This document shows, piece by piece, positions 42,540 to 53,336 of a stretch of DNA of 64,000 bases. The first letter of the stretch is position 1. Every line of letters starts with the position of its first letter. The position numbers and the translations under genes were made by a program. The notes beneath the pieces were generated by a model. It saw nothing but the letters and a program-made list of their open reading frames with translations. It did no database searches and was not told the origin of the DNA. The DNA is from Piromyces finnis. Taxonomy: Eukaryota; Neocallimastigomycota; Neocallimastigomycetes; Neocallimastigales; Neocallimastigaceae. Where the stretch lies: positions 62,001 to 126,000 of the forward strand of contig MCFH01000003.1 in the NCBI GenBank assembly GCA_002104945.1, in the 5' to 3' direction.

Positions 42540-43448
42540 ATGAGTACGGGAGCTGATAAATCTATTGACTTTGCTAAATTAATGAAGGAATTAAAGCATG
42601 TCACTAGATTAACCGAAGATAATTTGGACATTAAGACTTGGTATAGTCAATTAAAGTATTGGACTATGCTTCAAGATGCTAAAAGTCCAAAAATGGTGTT
42701 TCTAGCTTGTTTGTTTACTACTACAGGAACACCAAATGAACTTATTCAAGAGTTGAATCCTAATAAGGACTTTGAAAGTGATGAAGACAGTGAAGATAGT
42801 GATGAAGAAGATGAAGGTAGAGGAAAGAGAAGAGCTCACTACCCTTCCCTTAAAAAGATAGTCACTATGTTAGAAGAATTTTATGGAGTAAAGGAAGATC
42901 AAATAGAACTTCTCAAGGAGCTTAGGGATATGCGAATCAAAAAGAATGAAAAAGTAAAAGACTTCAACATAAGGTACCGTTCCTTGTATGTCAAACTAGA
43001 CAAGAAGCGTAGAAGGAAAGTAGATGTTGAAGATTACTTAGATTCCATTGAGCCTAACTATAAAGCCTGGGAAAATGTGCGTAGGGAAAAAGAAGTTACC
43101 TTAGCAGAAGCCTACAAGCTTGCCGAAGATGGGGATAGACTAAATTTAAGAAATCGTCATAAAGCTAACAATTATGATGTATCCACCTCTTCTAACTCTG
43201 ATAAAAGATATAAAAATAAATATGAAAGAAAAGAAGATAGCTATGAAAGGAACAAGAAGCCAACAATAGCGAATTATGGTAATGATAAGAAAGATCCTAT
43301 GAATGAGTTGACGGAGAAAATGAGAAACTTAACTATCAAAACTTGCTACTTTTGCAACGAGAAGGGACACTTTCAATATCATTGTCCTAAACTGAGTGCC
43401 ATAGTAGAAGAAAACAAACAAAAGGCCAGAAAAGGTCATTTAAATTAG
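42528..43448 (+). CDS. gag: E5 Gag with CCHC zinc knuckle
   Basis: Retrotransposon capsid protein. The gag core spans ~90-210 (LEEFYGVKEDQIELLKEL, then NIRYRSLYVKLD), and a CCHC knuckle CYFCNEKGHFQYHC lies near residues 272-285 for RNA binding. The frame starts with TTG at 42528; the first ATG is 42540 and is the likelier start (302 aa). An acidic stretch (~80-98) precedes the core. The TAG stop (43446-43448) is part of the frameshift module. Confidence 0.92.
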   Translation: MYIKMSTGADKSIDFAKLMKELKHVTRLTEDNLDIKTWYSQLKYWTMLQDAKSPKMVFLACLFTTTGTPNELIQELNPNKDFESDEDSEDSDEEDEGRGKRRAHYPSLKKIVTMLEEFYGVKEDQIELLKELRDMRIKKNEKVKDFNIRYRSLYVKLDKKRRRKVDVEDYLDSIEPNYKAWENVRREKEVTLAEAYKLAEDGDRLNLRNRHKANNYDVSTSSNSDKRYKNKYERKEDSYERNKKPTIANYGNDKKDPMNELTEKMRNLTIKTCYFCNEKGHFQYHCPKLSAIVEENKQKARKGHLN

Positions 43449-43897
43449 ATAGTGGGAGAAGAAGCACTCCCAGTAATCCAAAAATAGCTTCACTTAATAA
43501 CAGTTCAGTTGATAATAATGAGTACTCTGAATATTCTGAGTATTCTGACTTATCAGATAATGAAGAAATATCTTCTATTGAAGATAAAATTATTGCTGCA
43601 GCTAAAAGAAAAGCTAATGATGAAGAAGACTCTTCCAAGAAAAGAGTACAAAAATCATTAAAAGAAGACCCAAGACCAATAGTTACCCCTGCTACTAGGA
43701 AGCAACAAGAACGTGAACTCAGTAATGAGAGTTTAGAATCAGGTTCACCATCACAACCCAAGAACCAACTTGACACGTCTGTTCTGAGTCAACCTAATAT
43801 TAACAAGGAAAAAGAGAAAAGTAAAAGACTCAGAGAAAAACAAAGAAGTAAACCACCAACCCCCATAAATAAAGACGAAAGAGAAGAAAACGAAGAT
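43391..43897 (+). CDS. E5 Pol N-terminal extension reached by -1 frameshift
   Basis: The pol frame is open from 43391 (after TAA 43388-43390), overlaps the end of gag and continues without a stop into the ATG-started ORF at 43898. It encodes a charged Ser/Glu/Lys-rich stretch. With a slip at 43439-43445 the Gag-Pol fusion would pick up this region. Confidence 0.75.
43439..43472 (+). promoter_or_regulatory. E5 gag-pol -1 ribosomal frameshift site
   Basis: Gag codons end TTA AAT TAG. T TTA AAT (43439-43445) is a slippery heptamer abutting the stop; a 7-nt spacer follows, then a 6-bp perfect stem TGGGAG (43453-43458) and CTCCCA (43467-43472) with an 8-nt loop. Pol is in the -1 frame. E7 has the same layout. 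Confidence 0.88.
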
Positions 43898-46800
43898 ATG
43901 GAGGTCAGTATTGATACGGAAGATAAAGTAGAAGTAGAAAAAGCTAAAAAGAAAAATACAGATATTCTACCGACGTTATTGAAAATGACTAAAGATAAAG
44001 AAAAAGATAAAACTAAAGAGGAGAAAGTCACACGTAATATCCAAATGAGAGGTGATACCAGTGATTATGATATTTTTGAAGATTTAAACACAGCTAAATG
44101 TGATATTACTTATGGACAGTTATTTAATGTATGCCCAAAAATAAGAACACAACTTTCCCAAGGACTAAAGTTAGAGAAAGTACAAAGCAAGGTATCAGGT
44201 GCATTAAATAACATAGTAGCTACTACAACCTTATTAAATAATATCAACCATGACTATATAAGTAAGAATAATGAAGCTTCAGAAGAGGATATAGCAATGG
44301 TGGATGCGACTGTGGATGGGATACCAGGAAAACTACTGGTGGATACGTGTAGTAACTTAAATGTTATTACATCTTCTTTTTACAAAAGACTACCAAAGGA
44401 ATATGAAGTGGTAGGAATAAGCAAAGGACGTATTCGACTAGCTACTACTGATGAAGAATACTCTGAGGGTACTGTGGTGCGTATACCAGTTAGAATAGGA
44501 GAGGTAGAACTAGTGGTTGACTTCAGAATACTTGAAAAAGAAGAACCGTTCTATGATATGTTAATAAATTATAAAACTCAAGTAGATAATTTATTATATA
44601 TAAATCCAGTAACCAAGAGCTTATGTCAAGTGAAAGAAAGAGGTGTAGTAGAAGAAATAGTACCTATCAATAACCAATATTATAATGAAGGAAAATTGGT
44701 ATGTACTATTAAGAAGATACCAGATGGAGATACTAAAAGCTTGAAGTCTATTGAAGGTTTACCACCTCAGGAGTATATACACAATGAGATATTCTTGAAC
44801 ACCTTACCAAAAGATAAACGGAAAGAAATACTCCGACTTTTGGAAGAAAACTTAGAGATTATTGCGACGTCTTCTGAGGAATTAACGCCTTCTAAATTAT
44901 CACCACATAAAATAAATCTAAAGGCTGGTGTAAAACCAGTTAAACAAAGAGCTTATAGGTTAACTAAATTTAAATCAGATATACTAAAAGAAGAGTTAAC
45001 TAAGCTAATAGAAAAAAAGTTAATAGAGCCGTCCTATTCAGAATGGTCCTCCCCTGTAGTTCTGGTTCCAAAACATAATGGTAAGTGGAGAATGTGTGTG
45101 GACTATAGGAGAGTGAACGACCTCACGGAAAAGGACTCTTATTCACTCCCCTATATTGATGAAATATTTGATAGTCTGAACGGAGCCAAAATATTCACTA
45201 CTATGGACTTATATTCAGGTTATCATCAAATTTCTATGCATGAGGAAAGCACTGAGGTTACTAGTTTTACTACCAAGTTTGGTAACTATCAGTTTAAGGT
45301 CATGCCGTTTGGGTTAACTAATGCACCAGCAACTTTTCAGAGGGAAATGAATAAGATATTATTTCCTTTAATAGGAAATTGTGTATATAATTTTATTGAT
45401 GATGTACTCATATATTCCAAGAGTGTGGAAGAACACATGGAACATATTAAGAGAGTATTTGAAATATTGAAAGAAAATGAATTAAAAATAAATCTTGAGA
45501 AATGTAGTTTTATGAAGGAAGAAGTAAATGTATTAGGTCACAGGTTATCTACTAAAGGTTTGAGTCCTTTGGAAAGTAAAATAGAAGCCATAAGGAAGTG
45601 GGAAGCTCCAGGAAATATTCATGAGTTACGTTCATTTTTGGGTGCAGTAGGATATTATCGAAATTTTATTCCTAATTATTCTCAAGTAACCGCGCCCTTA
45701 TGTGAGTTATTAAAGAAAAATGTACGATATAAATGGGAAGAAAAACATGAAAAAGCATTTAAAGTATTAAAAGAAAAACTGATAAACGCTCCCATTTTAA
45801 AGTTTCCTGAATTTGATAAGCCTTTTATCATACGTACGGACGCGTCGTATGAAGGAGTGGGTGGTGTTTTATTACAAGAAGATGAAACTAACAAAATAGA
45901 ACACCCTGTACATTATATTAGTCGAAGTCTTAGTAAAGCGGAGAAGAACTATGGAATAACAGAGTTAGAAGGTGCTGCGTTATTCTTTTGCGTGAGTAAG
46001 TTAAAACCTTATATTTTAGGAAACCCGTACACTACTATGGTTTATACGGACCATAAACCACTTTTGGGTTTATTTAAAAATAAGGAACCAAATAGTGCAC
46101 GTCACAACAGATGGTGTCTTACAGTAAGTCAGTTGGATATTGATATTCAATATGATAAAGGAAAGAATAATGTTATAGCTGATGCATTATCAAGAATGAA
46201 GAATAAAGAGGAGAAAAAGATACTGGTAACAAAAATTAATAAAACTAATAATGAAGAGTTATTAACCAAAGTTATTAAGGAGTTTATAGCTGAAAAATTT
46301 ACTACCATAGATGGGAAGGACTATTTCGTAGATGGTAATAACTTACGTCAGCTAATATCTACTGTAGAAGAAAAAGTAAAGTTAATATTTCAAGCACATA
46401 ACGTAGGTCATGAAGGTTATTATAAGACTTATCAAAGGTTAAAGAAAAATTATTATTGGAATGATATGATAGCGGATATTAAAAGAATTATTAGCAAGTG
46501 TGAGAAGTGTCAAGTAAATAGACCACAACCTTATCCAGAACCAACTGAGGACAAAGCTACTAAAGTGGAAGGACCATTTGTACATCTAGGTTTGGATATT
46601 ATTGGGCCATTACCTAAGACAAGAAATAGTAAACAATATATAATAGTCATAGTTGACTATTTTACTAAATGGGTAGAAGCCGAAGCGGTGGAAACTGTTA
46701 CTTCTCTGGACGTGATAAAGTTTTTAATAAATGTGTTTGCAAGACATGGGGTACCACAAGTTATTACTACAGATAATGGAACTCAATTTACCTCAGATAT

Positions 46801-47416
46801 GACAAAGATATTTCTAGACCTATATGACGTATATGTGAAGTTCACAGTTCCCTACCACCCTGAAAGTAATGGATTAACAGAAAACCGAAATAAGGAAATT
46901 GGGAAACTTTTAAGACTTTTAGGGAAAGAAAGTAAAGACTGGGATGAAGTTCTACCTTCCGCGCTTTGGGCCTTAAGAACTACAAAGAATACGGCTACGA
47001 AACATTCAAGTTTTGAGCTAGTTTATGGTAGGGAAGACCAACAACCTTTTGATATAGCTGCCCGACCCACTAAAGATCAAAACAAGAGTTCCGATGAAAT
47101 TCTTTTGGAAAAGTTTATAAATCACTACCGATGGACCCTAGAAGCTGCTGAAAATGTAAAGACGGCTAATAAATATTGGTCTATGAGAAGAGAAGAAAAA
47201 TTAAGTATGAACCAAGCTAAGAAAATAAAAGTAGGTGACCTAGTTTTGGTAAGAAACTTCAGTAGAACAAAATTGGAACCTTACTTTGTAGGACCTCTCA
47301 AAGTGGTCCAGAAACAGTTCAATACAGTAGTCTTAGCAGACCCAGAAACTGGAGTACTAATGAACAGAAATGTACATTTCAAAAATGTCGTTAAATATAA
47401 CTCAGCAACGGAGTAG
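43898..47416 (+). CDS. pol: E5 Pol: protease, RT, RNase H, integrase (1172 aa)
   Basis: The protease-like region at ~145-160 reads KLLVDTCSNLNV, so Cys stands where the usual D-S/T-G motif has Gly. RT spans ~350-560 (VDYRRVND, MDLYSGYHQI, MPFGLTNAPATFQ) with FIDD near 500. RNase H has IIRTDASYEGVGG and TDHKPLLGLF. The integrase finger starts ~834 (HNVGHEGYY to CEKCQ), the core has GLDIIGPLP (~900), TDNGTQFTS (~959) and NGLTENRN (~995). The C-terminal GPLKVV region has no chromodomain. Translation probably enters by frameshift from gag, the ATG at 43898 being internal. Confidence 0.93.
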   Translation: MEVSIDTEDKVEVEKAKKKNTDILPTLLKMTKDKEKDKTKEEKVTRNIQMRGDTSDYDIFEDLNTAKCDITYGQLFNVCPKIRTQLSQGLKLEKVQSKVSGALNNIVATTTLLNNINHDYISKNNEASEEDIAMVDATVDGIPGKLLVDTCSNLNVITSSFYKRLPKEYEVVGISKGRIRLATTDEEYSEGTVVRIPVRIGEVELVVDFRILEKEEPFYDMLINYKTQVDNLLYINPVTKSLCQVKERGVVEEIVPINNQYYNEGKLVCTIKKIPDGDTKSLKSIEGLPPQEYIHNEIFLNTLPKDKRKEILRLLEENLEIIATSSEELTPSKLSPHKINLKAGVKPVKQRAYRLTKFKSDILKEELTKLIEKKLIEPSYSEWSSPVVLVPKHNGKWRMCVDYRRVNDLTEKDSYSLPYIDEIFDSLNGAKIFTTMDLYSGYHQISMHEESTEVTSFTTKFGNYQFKVMPFGLTNAPATFQREMNKILFPLIGNCVYNFIDDVLIYSKSVEEHMEHIKRVFEILKENELKINLEKCSFMKEEVNVLGHRLSTKGLSPLESKIEAIRKWEAPGNIHELRSFLGAVGYYRNFIPNYSQVTAPLCELLKKNVRYKWEEKHEKAFKVLKEKLINAPILKFPEFDKPFIIRTDASYEGVGGVLLQEDETNKIEHPVHYISRSLSKAEKNYGITELEGAALFFCVSKLKPYILGNPYTTMVYTDHKPLLGLFKNKEPNSARHNRWCLTVSQLDIDIQYDKGKNNVIADALSRMKNKEEKKILVTKINKTNNEELLTKVIKEFIAEKFTTIDGKDYFVDGNNLRQLISTVEEKVKLIFQAHNVGHEGYYKTYQRLKKNYYWNDMIADIKRIISKCEKCQVNRPQPYPEPTEDKATKVEGPFVHLGLDIIGPLPKTRNSKQYIIVIVDYFTKWVEAEAVETVTSLDVIKFLINVFARHGVPQVITTDNGTQFTSDMTKIFLDLYDVYVKFTVPYHPESNGLTENRNKEIGKLLRLLGKESKDWDEVLPSALWALRTTKNTATKHSSFELVYGREDQQPFDIAARPTKDQNKSSDEILLEKFINHYRWTLEAAENVKTANKYWSMRREEKLSMNQAKKIKVGDLVLVRNFSRTKLEPYFVGPLKVVQKQFNTVVLADPETGVLMNRNVHFKNVVKYNSATE

Positions 47417-47440
47417 CTTGAGTTTTAACGAAGGGCATTC

Positions 47441-48298
47441 TGTTAAGGAATGAACATAAATAGTTGAATTAGCTAGAATTTTAGGAATTAACCTTCAACT
47501 ATTTATATTCCTTACTAGTGTTTAACTCTATTTTTAAAATATAAAAATTATAATATATAATTTTTATACATTTTTCTAGTAATTATTCATATTTTTATTA
47601 TATAGTTATATTATTTGTATATAGTTATTTAAGACCTTTATTATTAGTATTAGTATAATTACTTATAATATTTTATACTTATAAATTTTACAAAATTTTA
47701 TTATTAAAATAGTTATAGGAATTTTATTATTATTTAAGGTTTATTTTATTAATTAACTTTATTGTATAATATTTTATAATTTGAAATTATGACATAGAAT
47801 TTAATTATAATTTTTACTAAAAGAGGCAACTGTTACACACAAAACAGAAGATACCTCGACAGAAAAATTATTATTTATGTCTAAAAAAGGGCATAATTAA
47901 TTGAATAATATAATTTTATTATATGTCATAATTAAATATATAATATATGATATGCAAAAATGTTACACATATCATAAATTAAAATTTTATTAATTATAAA
48001 TTAAAAATTTTTCTATTCAAATATTAAGAGATTATTCATAATATATATTAAGGATTTAATTAATATATGTTACAGTGAATGATCCATATATTATGAATGA
48101 AATCAATTTAAATCCTTAGCTATCCAAAACCATTAAATTTCAAATAATGGATAGTTGGAAAAAGTACGAGGATTTTTGAGAAAATTTTTAAAAATTGAAA
48201 AATCAAAAATAAATTAAATGAATAAAAATTAAAATTAAATAAATTTTTATTTTTATAACTATTCAAGTGTTTTGTGATATCTTATTTGAACCGTAGCA
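47441..48298 (+). repeat. E5 3' LTR (858 bp)
   Basis: Partner of 41268-42125; followed by TTTTT at 48299-48303. Confidence 0.95.
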
Positions 48299-48302
48299 TT
48301 TT

Positions 48303-48934
48303 TGATAAATAATAATTATAAATATATTATAAATTTGATATTTGTAGAACGTTTTATTATAAAAATAATTATTAAATAATTTTATATAGTTTAGCATAAA
48401 AATATAATTTACATAAAATCAAATATTTTATAAATTTATATATTTGATTGGGTTAAATTATAAAAATAATTTTTAATATAAAGAATAATAATAATTTTTA
48501 GTAGAAAATGGGAAGACTTAACATATTAATAAGAAGTTGAATTTTTAATAATAGTTAATATAGTTAGTTAAATAATACATAATAATAATTAAAAGACAAA
48601 AATAAGTTTTTATATAATAAAAATTATTGTTAAAAAAGAGTATAAAAACAATAAATAAAAGAAAATATAAAAACGAAATTAAACTTGTCTAGTTTGTAAT
48701 TATTGTGTTAATAATAAATAATATTTTATAGAATAAATCTGGTGTTATTATTCTATATAAATATTATTAAATAATAAAACTATAAATATTATAAAATATT
48801 ATAAAATAAATTAAAATAAATAATAAAACAAGTAGATATTGTTAAAGCTCGTACAATAGCTGTCGAGATAAAACAATATAAAGTAACGAATAAGTAGTTT
48901 AAAAAGTTGTAATATAACTACCAATCCGTTATCA
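48303..48934 (+). repeat. Solo LTR B (632 bp), TSD TTTTT
   Basis: TGATAAATAATAATT to AATCCGTTATCA. Right TSD 48935-48939 TTTTT; the left flank is the T run beside tRNA-Thr, separated by E5 and E4. The first T is shared with the E5 TSD. It is the best-preserved copy of the family also present as B-L and B-R. Confidence 0.85.
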
Positions 48935-48940
48935 TTTTTG

Positions 48941-50544
48941 TGTAATAATTATTTGTAAAATATTCTAAACTAAGTTCAGGTTTGTATACACTCAATATTC
49001 TAAACTACACTTTAAATTATTTTTAATTTTTTATATTTTATTTATTAAATTATTTTAAAATAACTAAACTAAAACAACCGTTGATTACTTTACCGTGAAG
49101 GATATTTTACCAGAGCCCTCACTAGGTAATCAATATTTATTATTAAAAAAAAAAAAAAACAACTAAACTAATTATAAACTAATGTTAATTTATCTAAACA
49201 AAATTAACCTATACGATTTTCCAACTATCGTTTCAATAGTTGAAAAATTTTCTTTATTTATACTTTTTAAATAAATTGAATAAATTCTAATATACATGTT
49301 TTAATATTATAATTTTACATTGTTTACATTTATACATTTATTAAAAGAAATTATTTGTATTAAACTATTTAAATTCAATTTATTTACTACAGAATTTTCT
49401 AAACTTAAAATAAAGTTTTGATTTATTTACTATATGGTTGATTATATTTCAAACATATATTCAATTTATTTATTTCTAATTTTGAGGCTTAGTTTATAAA
49501 AAAAATTTTTTATTATCTAAAATATTTATTGGTTAAAATTTATTTAATTTAAAATTTTATTTTATCATCAAAAACTTTATCTTATCATAAAATTAAATTT
49601 TACATAAATTTATGTTAATGTATTGTGATATGAATTTTATGGAAATTTACGGTACATTAATTTAATACATTATACATTATTTTAAATACGTATTAAATAC
49701 ATTATTCTATTAATACAATATTTTACATTATTATTATATATATTATATAATAATAATTATTATCTTCAATTTAATAATAATTAGTATTATTAAACTGAGA
49801 AGTTAAAATAAAATTTTATACTTATCTTAATAAGAGTTTATTATAAGGAAGTATAATAAACAACACAAAACTTTTAATGTTAATTAATTTAAAATATTTT
49901 ATTAATATTGTTTTAATAAAGGTTATTTATTATAATAGTTCTTATAATAATAACTCTGGATTTTTAAGTGGTATTCCAGAGTTCTTTTATTTATAATTTT
50001 TTAATAATTTAAAGTTTAATAAAAAATTTCTAATCTTAACAAATAATCTTTTTAGGAAAAGACTAGAAGAAAAACCTAAAAAGATATTCGATTGATAACT
50101 AATATATCAATCATCGTAATATTAAGTAAAACCGAATAAAATTCGGAAAAACCTTAATATCCGATTGTCCTAATATTTATTTATATCTTCTAGTTGTTTC
50201 TATAAGTTATTTCAAGATACGATACATAAATATAAAATACAAACGTAAAATAAAATACATAATGTTTCTTATAAAATGTAATACAAAAATTATTAAATAA
50301 TAGAATAAATGAATGTTTACTATTATTTTAGATAAATTACTAAATTAAATAAATAATTAATTAATATAATAATTAAATAAATTTTACATTTAGTAAATGA
50401 ATAATTAATATTAATATAAATAACTGTTTATAGTAATTTAAATGAATGTATGCTAATAATTTAAATAATTAATTAATTTAATAATTAAAAAAATAATTAA
50501 ATAAGAATTAATAATTATTCAATAAATAATTATTAATTCTTACA
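48941..50544 (-). repeat. Solo E4-family LTR (825 bp), split by LTR C2
   Basis: Reverse complement of the E4 LTR in two pieces, 48941-48953 and 49733-50544, which sum to exactly 825 bp. TSD TTTTG at 48936-48940 and 50545-50549; the second copy contains the TG that starts E7. This is the same TTTTG target as E4. Confidence 0.92.
48954..49727 (+). repeat. Solo LTR C2 (774 bp), TSD TTATT
   Basis: TGTAAAATATTCTAAAC to CAATATTTTACA, with TTATT at 48949-48953 and 49728-49732, inserted in the solo E4-family LTR. Confidence 0.92.
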
Positions 50545-50547
50545 TTT

Positions 50548-51307
50548 TGATACAAGATGCATAGAAAAATATAATATTTTAAATATTTTATGAATAATAT
50601 CTAATCCTTTTATAAATTGTATATCAATTACTAATGATAATAATAATTAAACTATATTAGTATAAATTATTATGACGCAAATGTTACACATACATTAGAA
50701 TAATTAGTTACACAAGAAAGGAAAAGATATAAAAGAGAGTGTTAAAGCAGAAGATATCAAGAGAGAGAACTTTTCATTTATAAATAATATTTGATATTTT
50801 AGTTTTAAGTATTAGTTTTATTTTATTTTATTTTTATATTAATAGTTTTCGTTTAAGTTAGTTTTAGGTTAATAATTACGTATTTAGTATTTATTATATT
50901 TCCTTCAGTTTAAATATTAGTTATAAAAGAAAAGAATATTTATTGTTTATTTTTACTATTTCAGAAAAGTTATATTTTATCATTAATAATACTTTCATCA
51001 ACATATTTTTATATTTACACATTATATTTAACTATTTATATTTATTCAATAATAACTTTCGATCCTATTAGTATTGAATGTTATTAATGTTATAATCATA
51101 ATAATAATAATAATTAAATAAAGAATCTTTAAACCAAAATCTATTTAATTATATTATTATAAAATTTATTATTTTTATTATTTATTTTTATTATTATAAA
51201 ATAGAAATAAATACAATATTAACTAATATATTATTCATATATCATTCCCTATTGCTAACGTTCATAATTATATTTTATTTATGGTGTTTTTGAAATATAT
51301 TGCATCA
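50548..51307 (+). repeat. E7 5' LTR (760 bp)
   Basis: TGATACAAGATGC to ATATTGCATCA. Differs from the 3' copy by one A in an A run (near 50909). Confidence 0.93.
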
Positions 51308-51566
51308 TAAAATTTGGTGGAGAATCCGGGCGTAGCAATATTGAATAATATGAAACATTAATAGTATTATTTCTATTCTAATTATATTTATTTTTTTTTA
51401 TTATTATTATTTTTAATTAAAATAAGTTCTTTTATATAAATAAAACTTTCTACTATAAAACTATTAAATATACACAAATATTATATATATATATATAAAA
51501 TTATTATAACAATAATATATAAGAAGTTATTATATAAATTTATTTTAAAATAAATAAATAATTAAA
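51308..51566 (+). other. E7 leader with tRNA-type primer-binding site
   Basis: After a 7-nt spacer (as in E5), 51315-51330 reads TGGTGGAGAATCCGGG, the form expected for the complement of a tRNA 3' end CCCGGATTCTCCA plus CCA. The TCTCCA end equals that of tRNA-Ala in this window, so another alanine isoacceptor is plausible. The source tRNA is not in the window. Confidence 0.75.
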
Positions 51567-53024
51567 ATGGTTGACGCCACTAAAGTAAAAAGAGACCTTC
51601 CATACCTCTGCGATTATGGAAAGGATATTGATTCCTGGATGGAGGATTTTATAAGTGTCATGGAGATCCATGATATACAAGAGCCCTCTAGAATATTTGT
51701 GTGGTTAAAAGTTGCCGTTGAAGCAGATATCAAGAATGTTTTGAAATCTTTATGTACCTCTCATAATAATGTTAAAAGGTATCCTACTTATAAAGAGGTA
51801 CAATCTGCTATTGAAGATTATCTGGAAATAAAGCCAGGGGATAAATGTTCAGTATTAAAAACATTAAAAATTAAACAAAACGAAACTATAAAAAGCTTCA
51901 ACTATAAATACTTAACTCTTTACCACCGCTTGGAAAGAGATTTTATGAAAATTATTTCTGTGGATGACTATTTAAACTCTATTAAGAAAAGAGTTTATCC
52001 ACACTCCCAAGTTATATTAGCCGAATGTGAAACATTATCTGAAGCTTTTAAAGTTGCTGAAAAGGCTGAGAAAGCCGAAAGAAGAACCATAGAAAGTACT
52101 GAAACTAACAATATTTCTATGGTATACCAAAATACAAAAAATACTCGAAATGTTTTGTTAGACCATCCGTTATATAGAGGATTAGTAGATGATGATAATG
52201 TTAATATTAACCATAGCAATTTTAATAACTCTTATTCAAATTATGTACAAGAAAAGCCTATCGGAAGATCCTATCCAGGTATCCCAAGAAATTATGAAAA
52301 TGTGTATTTTAATAATAGTAACTTCCGGAGTATCAGATGTTACTATTGCAAGCAAATGGGACATAAAGCTAGTGAATGCCCAAATAAAAGAGAAAGAAAT
52401 AATTTCAATAATTTCAATAATTTTAATCAATTTAATAATCAAAGAAATTCTTATAACAGATATGGAAATTTATATAATAATAATGATAACAATAATTACA
52501 ACAATAATAGTTATTTAAATGGATTTAATACTAATACTAATAACAACAACCAAAAGGATAATAGAAACATTAATGAAAATAATTATATGGATTATCATCA
52601 TAAAAATAACTATAATAATATGAATAACAATTATTATATGTACACCAATAATGATTATAAGAAAGGTAATTTTAATCCAAATGGAAATTACAATTATAAT
52701 GAAAGTAATAATATTAATAGCTACAATAATTATAATAATACTATTGGATATAATGGATATAATAATAATGGTTTTAATAGTTATAATAAAAACAACACAA
52801 TGAATAATAATACATTTAATAACGTCAGTAATGTTAATAAGAATAATATGAGGAACAACATTAATGATAGTGATAACAGGAACAATATTAATAATAATTA
52901 CCCTAATCAATTAAATAATCAATATTATAATAATTATTATAATAAGACCTTACCAGAAAATAATTACAATAAAGCAACCAAAATAAATTTAAACAATCCA
53001 TCTGAATCAAATAATTTAAACTAG
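51567..53024 (+). CDS. gag: E7 Gag (485 aa) with zinc knuckle and Asn-rich tail
   Basis: Gag core (~10-170: LKTLKIKQNETIKSFNYKY, then LSEAFKVAEKAEKAE) related to E5 Gag, with a CCHC knuckle CYYCKQMGHKASEC near residue 258. The last ~215 residues are mostly Asn, Tyr and Ser, a low-complexity prion-like tail longer than in E5. The start ATG at 51567 is clear. The TAG stop (53022-53024) belongs to the frameshift module. Confidence 0.92.
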   Translation: MVDATKVKRDLPYLCDYGKDIDSWMEDFISVMEIHDIQEPSRIFVWLKVAVEADIKNVLKSLCTSHNNVKRYPTYKEVQSAIEDYLEIKPGDKCSVLKTLKIKQNETIKSFNYKYLTLYHRLERDFMKIISVDDYLNSIKKRVYPHSQVILAECETLSEAFKVAEKAEKAERRTIESTETNNISMVYQNTKNTRNVLLDHPLYRGLVDDDNVNINHSNFNNSYSNYVQEKPIGRSYPGIPRNYENVYFNNSNFRSIRCYYCKQMGHKASECPNKRERNNFNNFNNFNQFNNQRNSYNRYGNLYNNNDNNNYNNNSYLNGFNTNTNNNNQKDNRNINENNYMDYHHKNNYNNMNNNYYMYTNNDYKKGNFNPNGNYNYNESNNINSYNNYNNTIGYNGYNNNGFNSYNKNNTMNNNTFNNVSNVNKNNMRNNINDSDNRNNINNNYPNQLNNQYYNNYYNKTLPENNYNKATKINLNNPSESNNLN

Positions 53025-53048
53025 TTTATGGGAGAAGGACAACTCCCA
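53015..53048 (+). promoter_or_regulatory. E7 gag-pol -1 ribosomal frameshift site
   Basis: T TTA AAC (53015-53021) immediately precedes TAG; after a 7-nt spacer, TGGGAG (53029-53034) pairs with CTCCCA (53043-53048) across an 8-nt loop. The -1 frame is open into the pol ORF at 53108. The stem sequence and both spacings equal those of E5 although the loop differs. Confidence 0.9.
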
Positions 53049-53107
53049 GTAATCAAACCAAGTTTGGCAATTCTTTTGATTCAAATGATGAAATAAATGA
53101 AAATATT

Positions 53108-53272
53108 ATGTATGTTCATAATAATAATAATGAACTAAATGGGAATAATTATTTCTATGATAGTCATAATGTTAATTTTAACAACAATCCTAATACTAAT
53201 TTTATTTATAATGATACTAATAATAATAATAATAACAATTCTTATGATATTAATAATAATAATAATAATGAA

Positions 53273-53336
<64 letters not shown>

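Larger units (their letters stand above)
41268..48298 (+). mobile_element. E5: Ty3/Gypsy retrotransposon primed by tRNA-Ala
   Basis: LTRs of 858 bp (41268-42125, 47441-48298). TSD TTTTT: right copy 48299-48303; left copy is the T run at 34987-34991 next to tRNA-Thr, now separated by E4. Gag and pol are intact and linked by a -1 frameshift module. The PBS pairs with tRNA-Ala; the polypurine tract AACGAAGGGC lies at 47427-47436. Insertion was 9-13 bp upstream of the tRNA-Thr 5' end, Ty3-like targeting. Confidence 0.94.

Noticed and set aside
52515-52910. 131-codon antisense ORF opposite E7 gag
   Set aside because: Mirror of the AAT/AAC-rich Asn tract (poly Ile/Val on the other strand); a shadow of gag.
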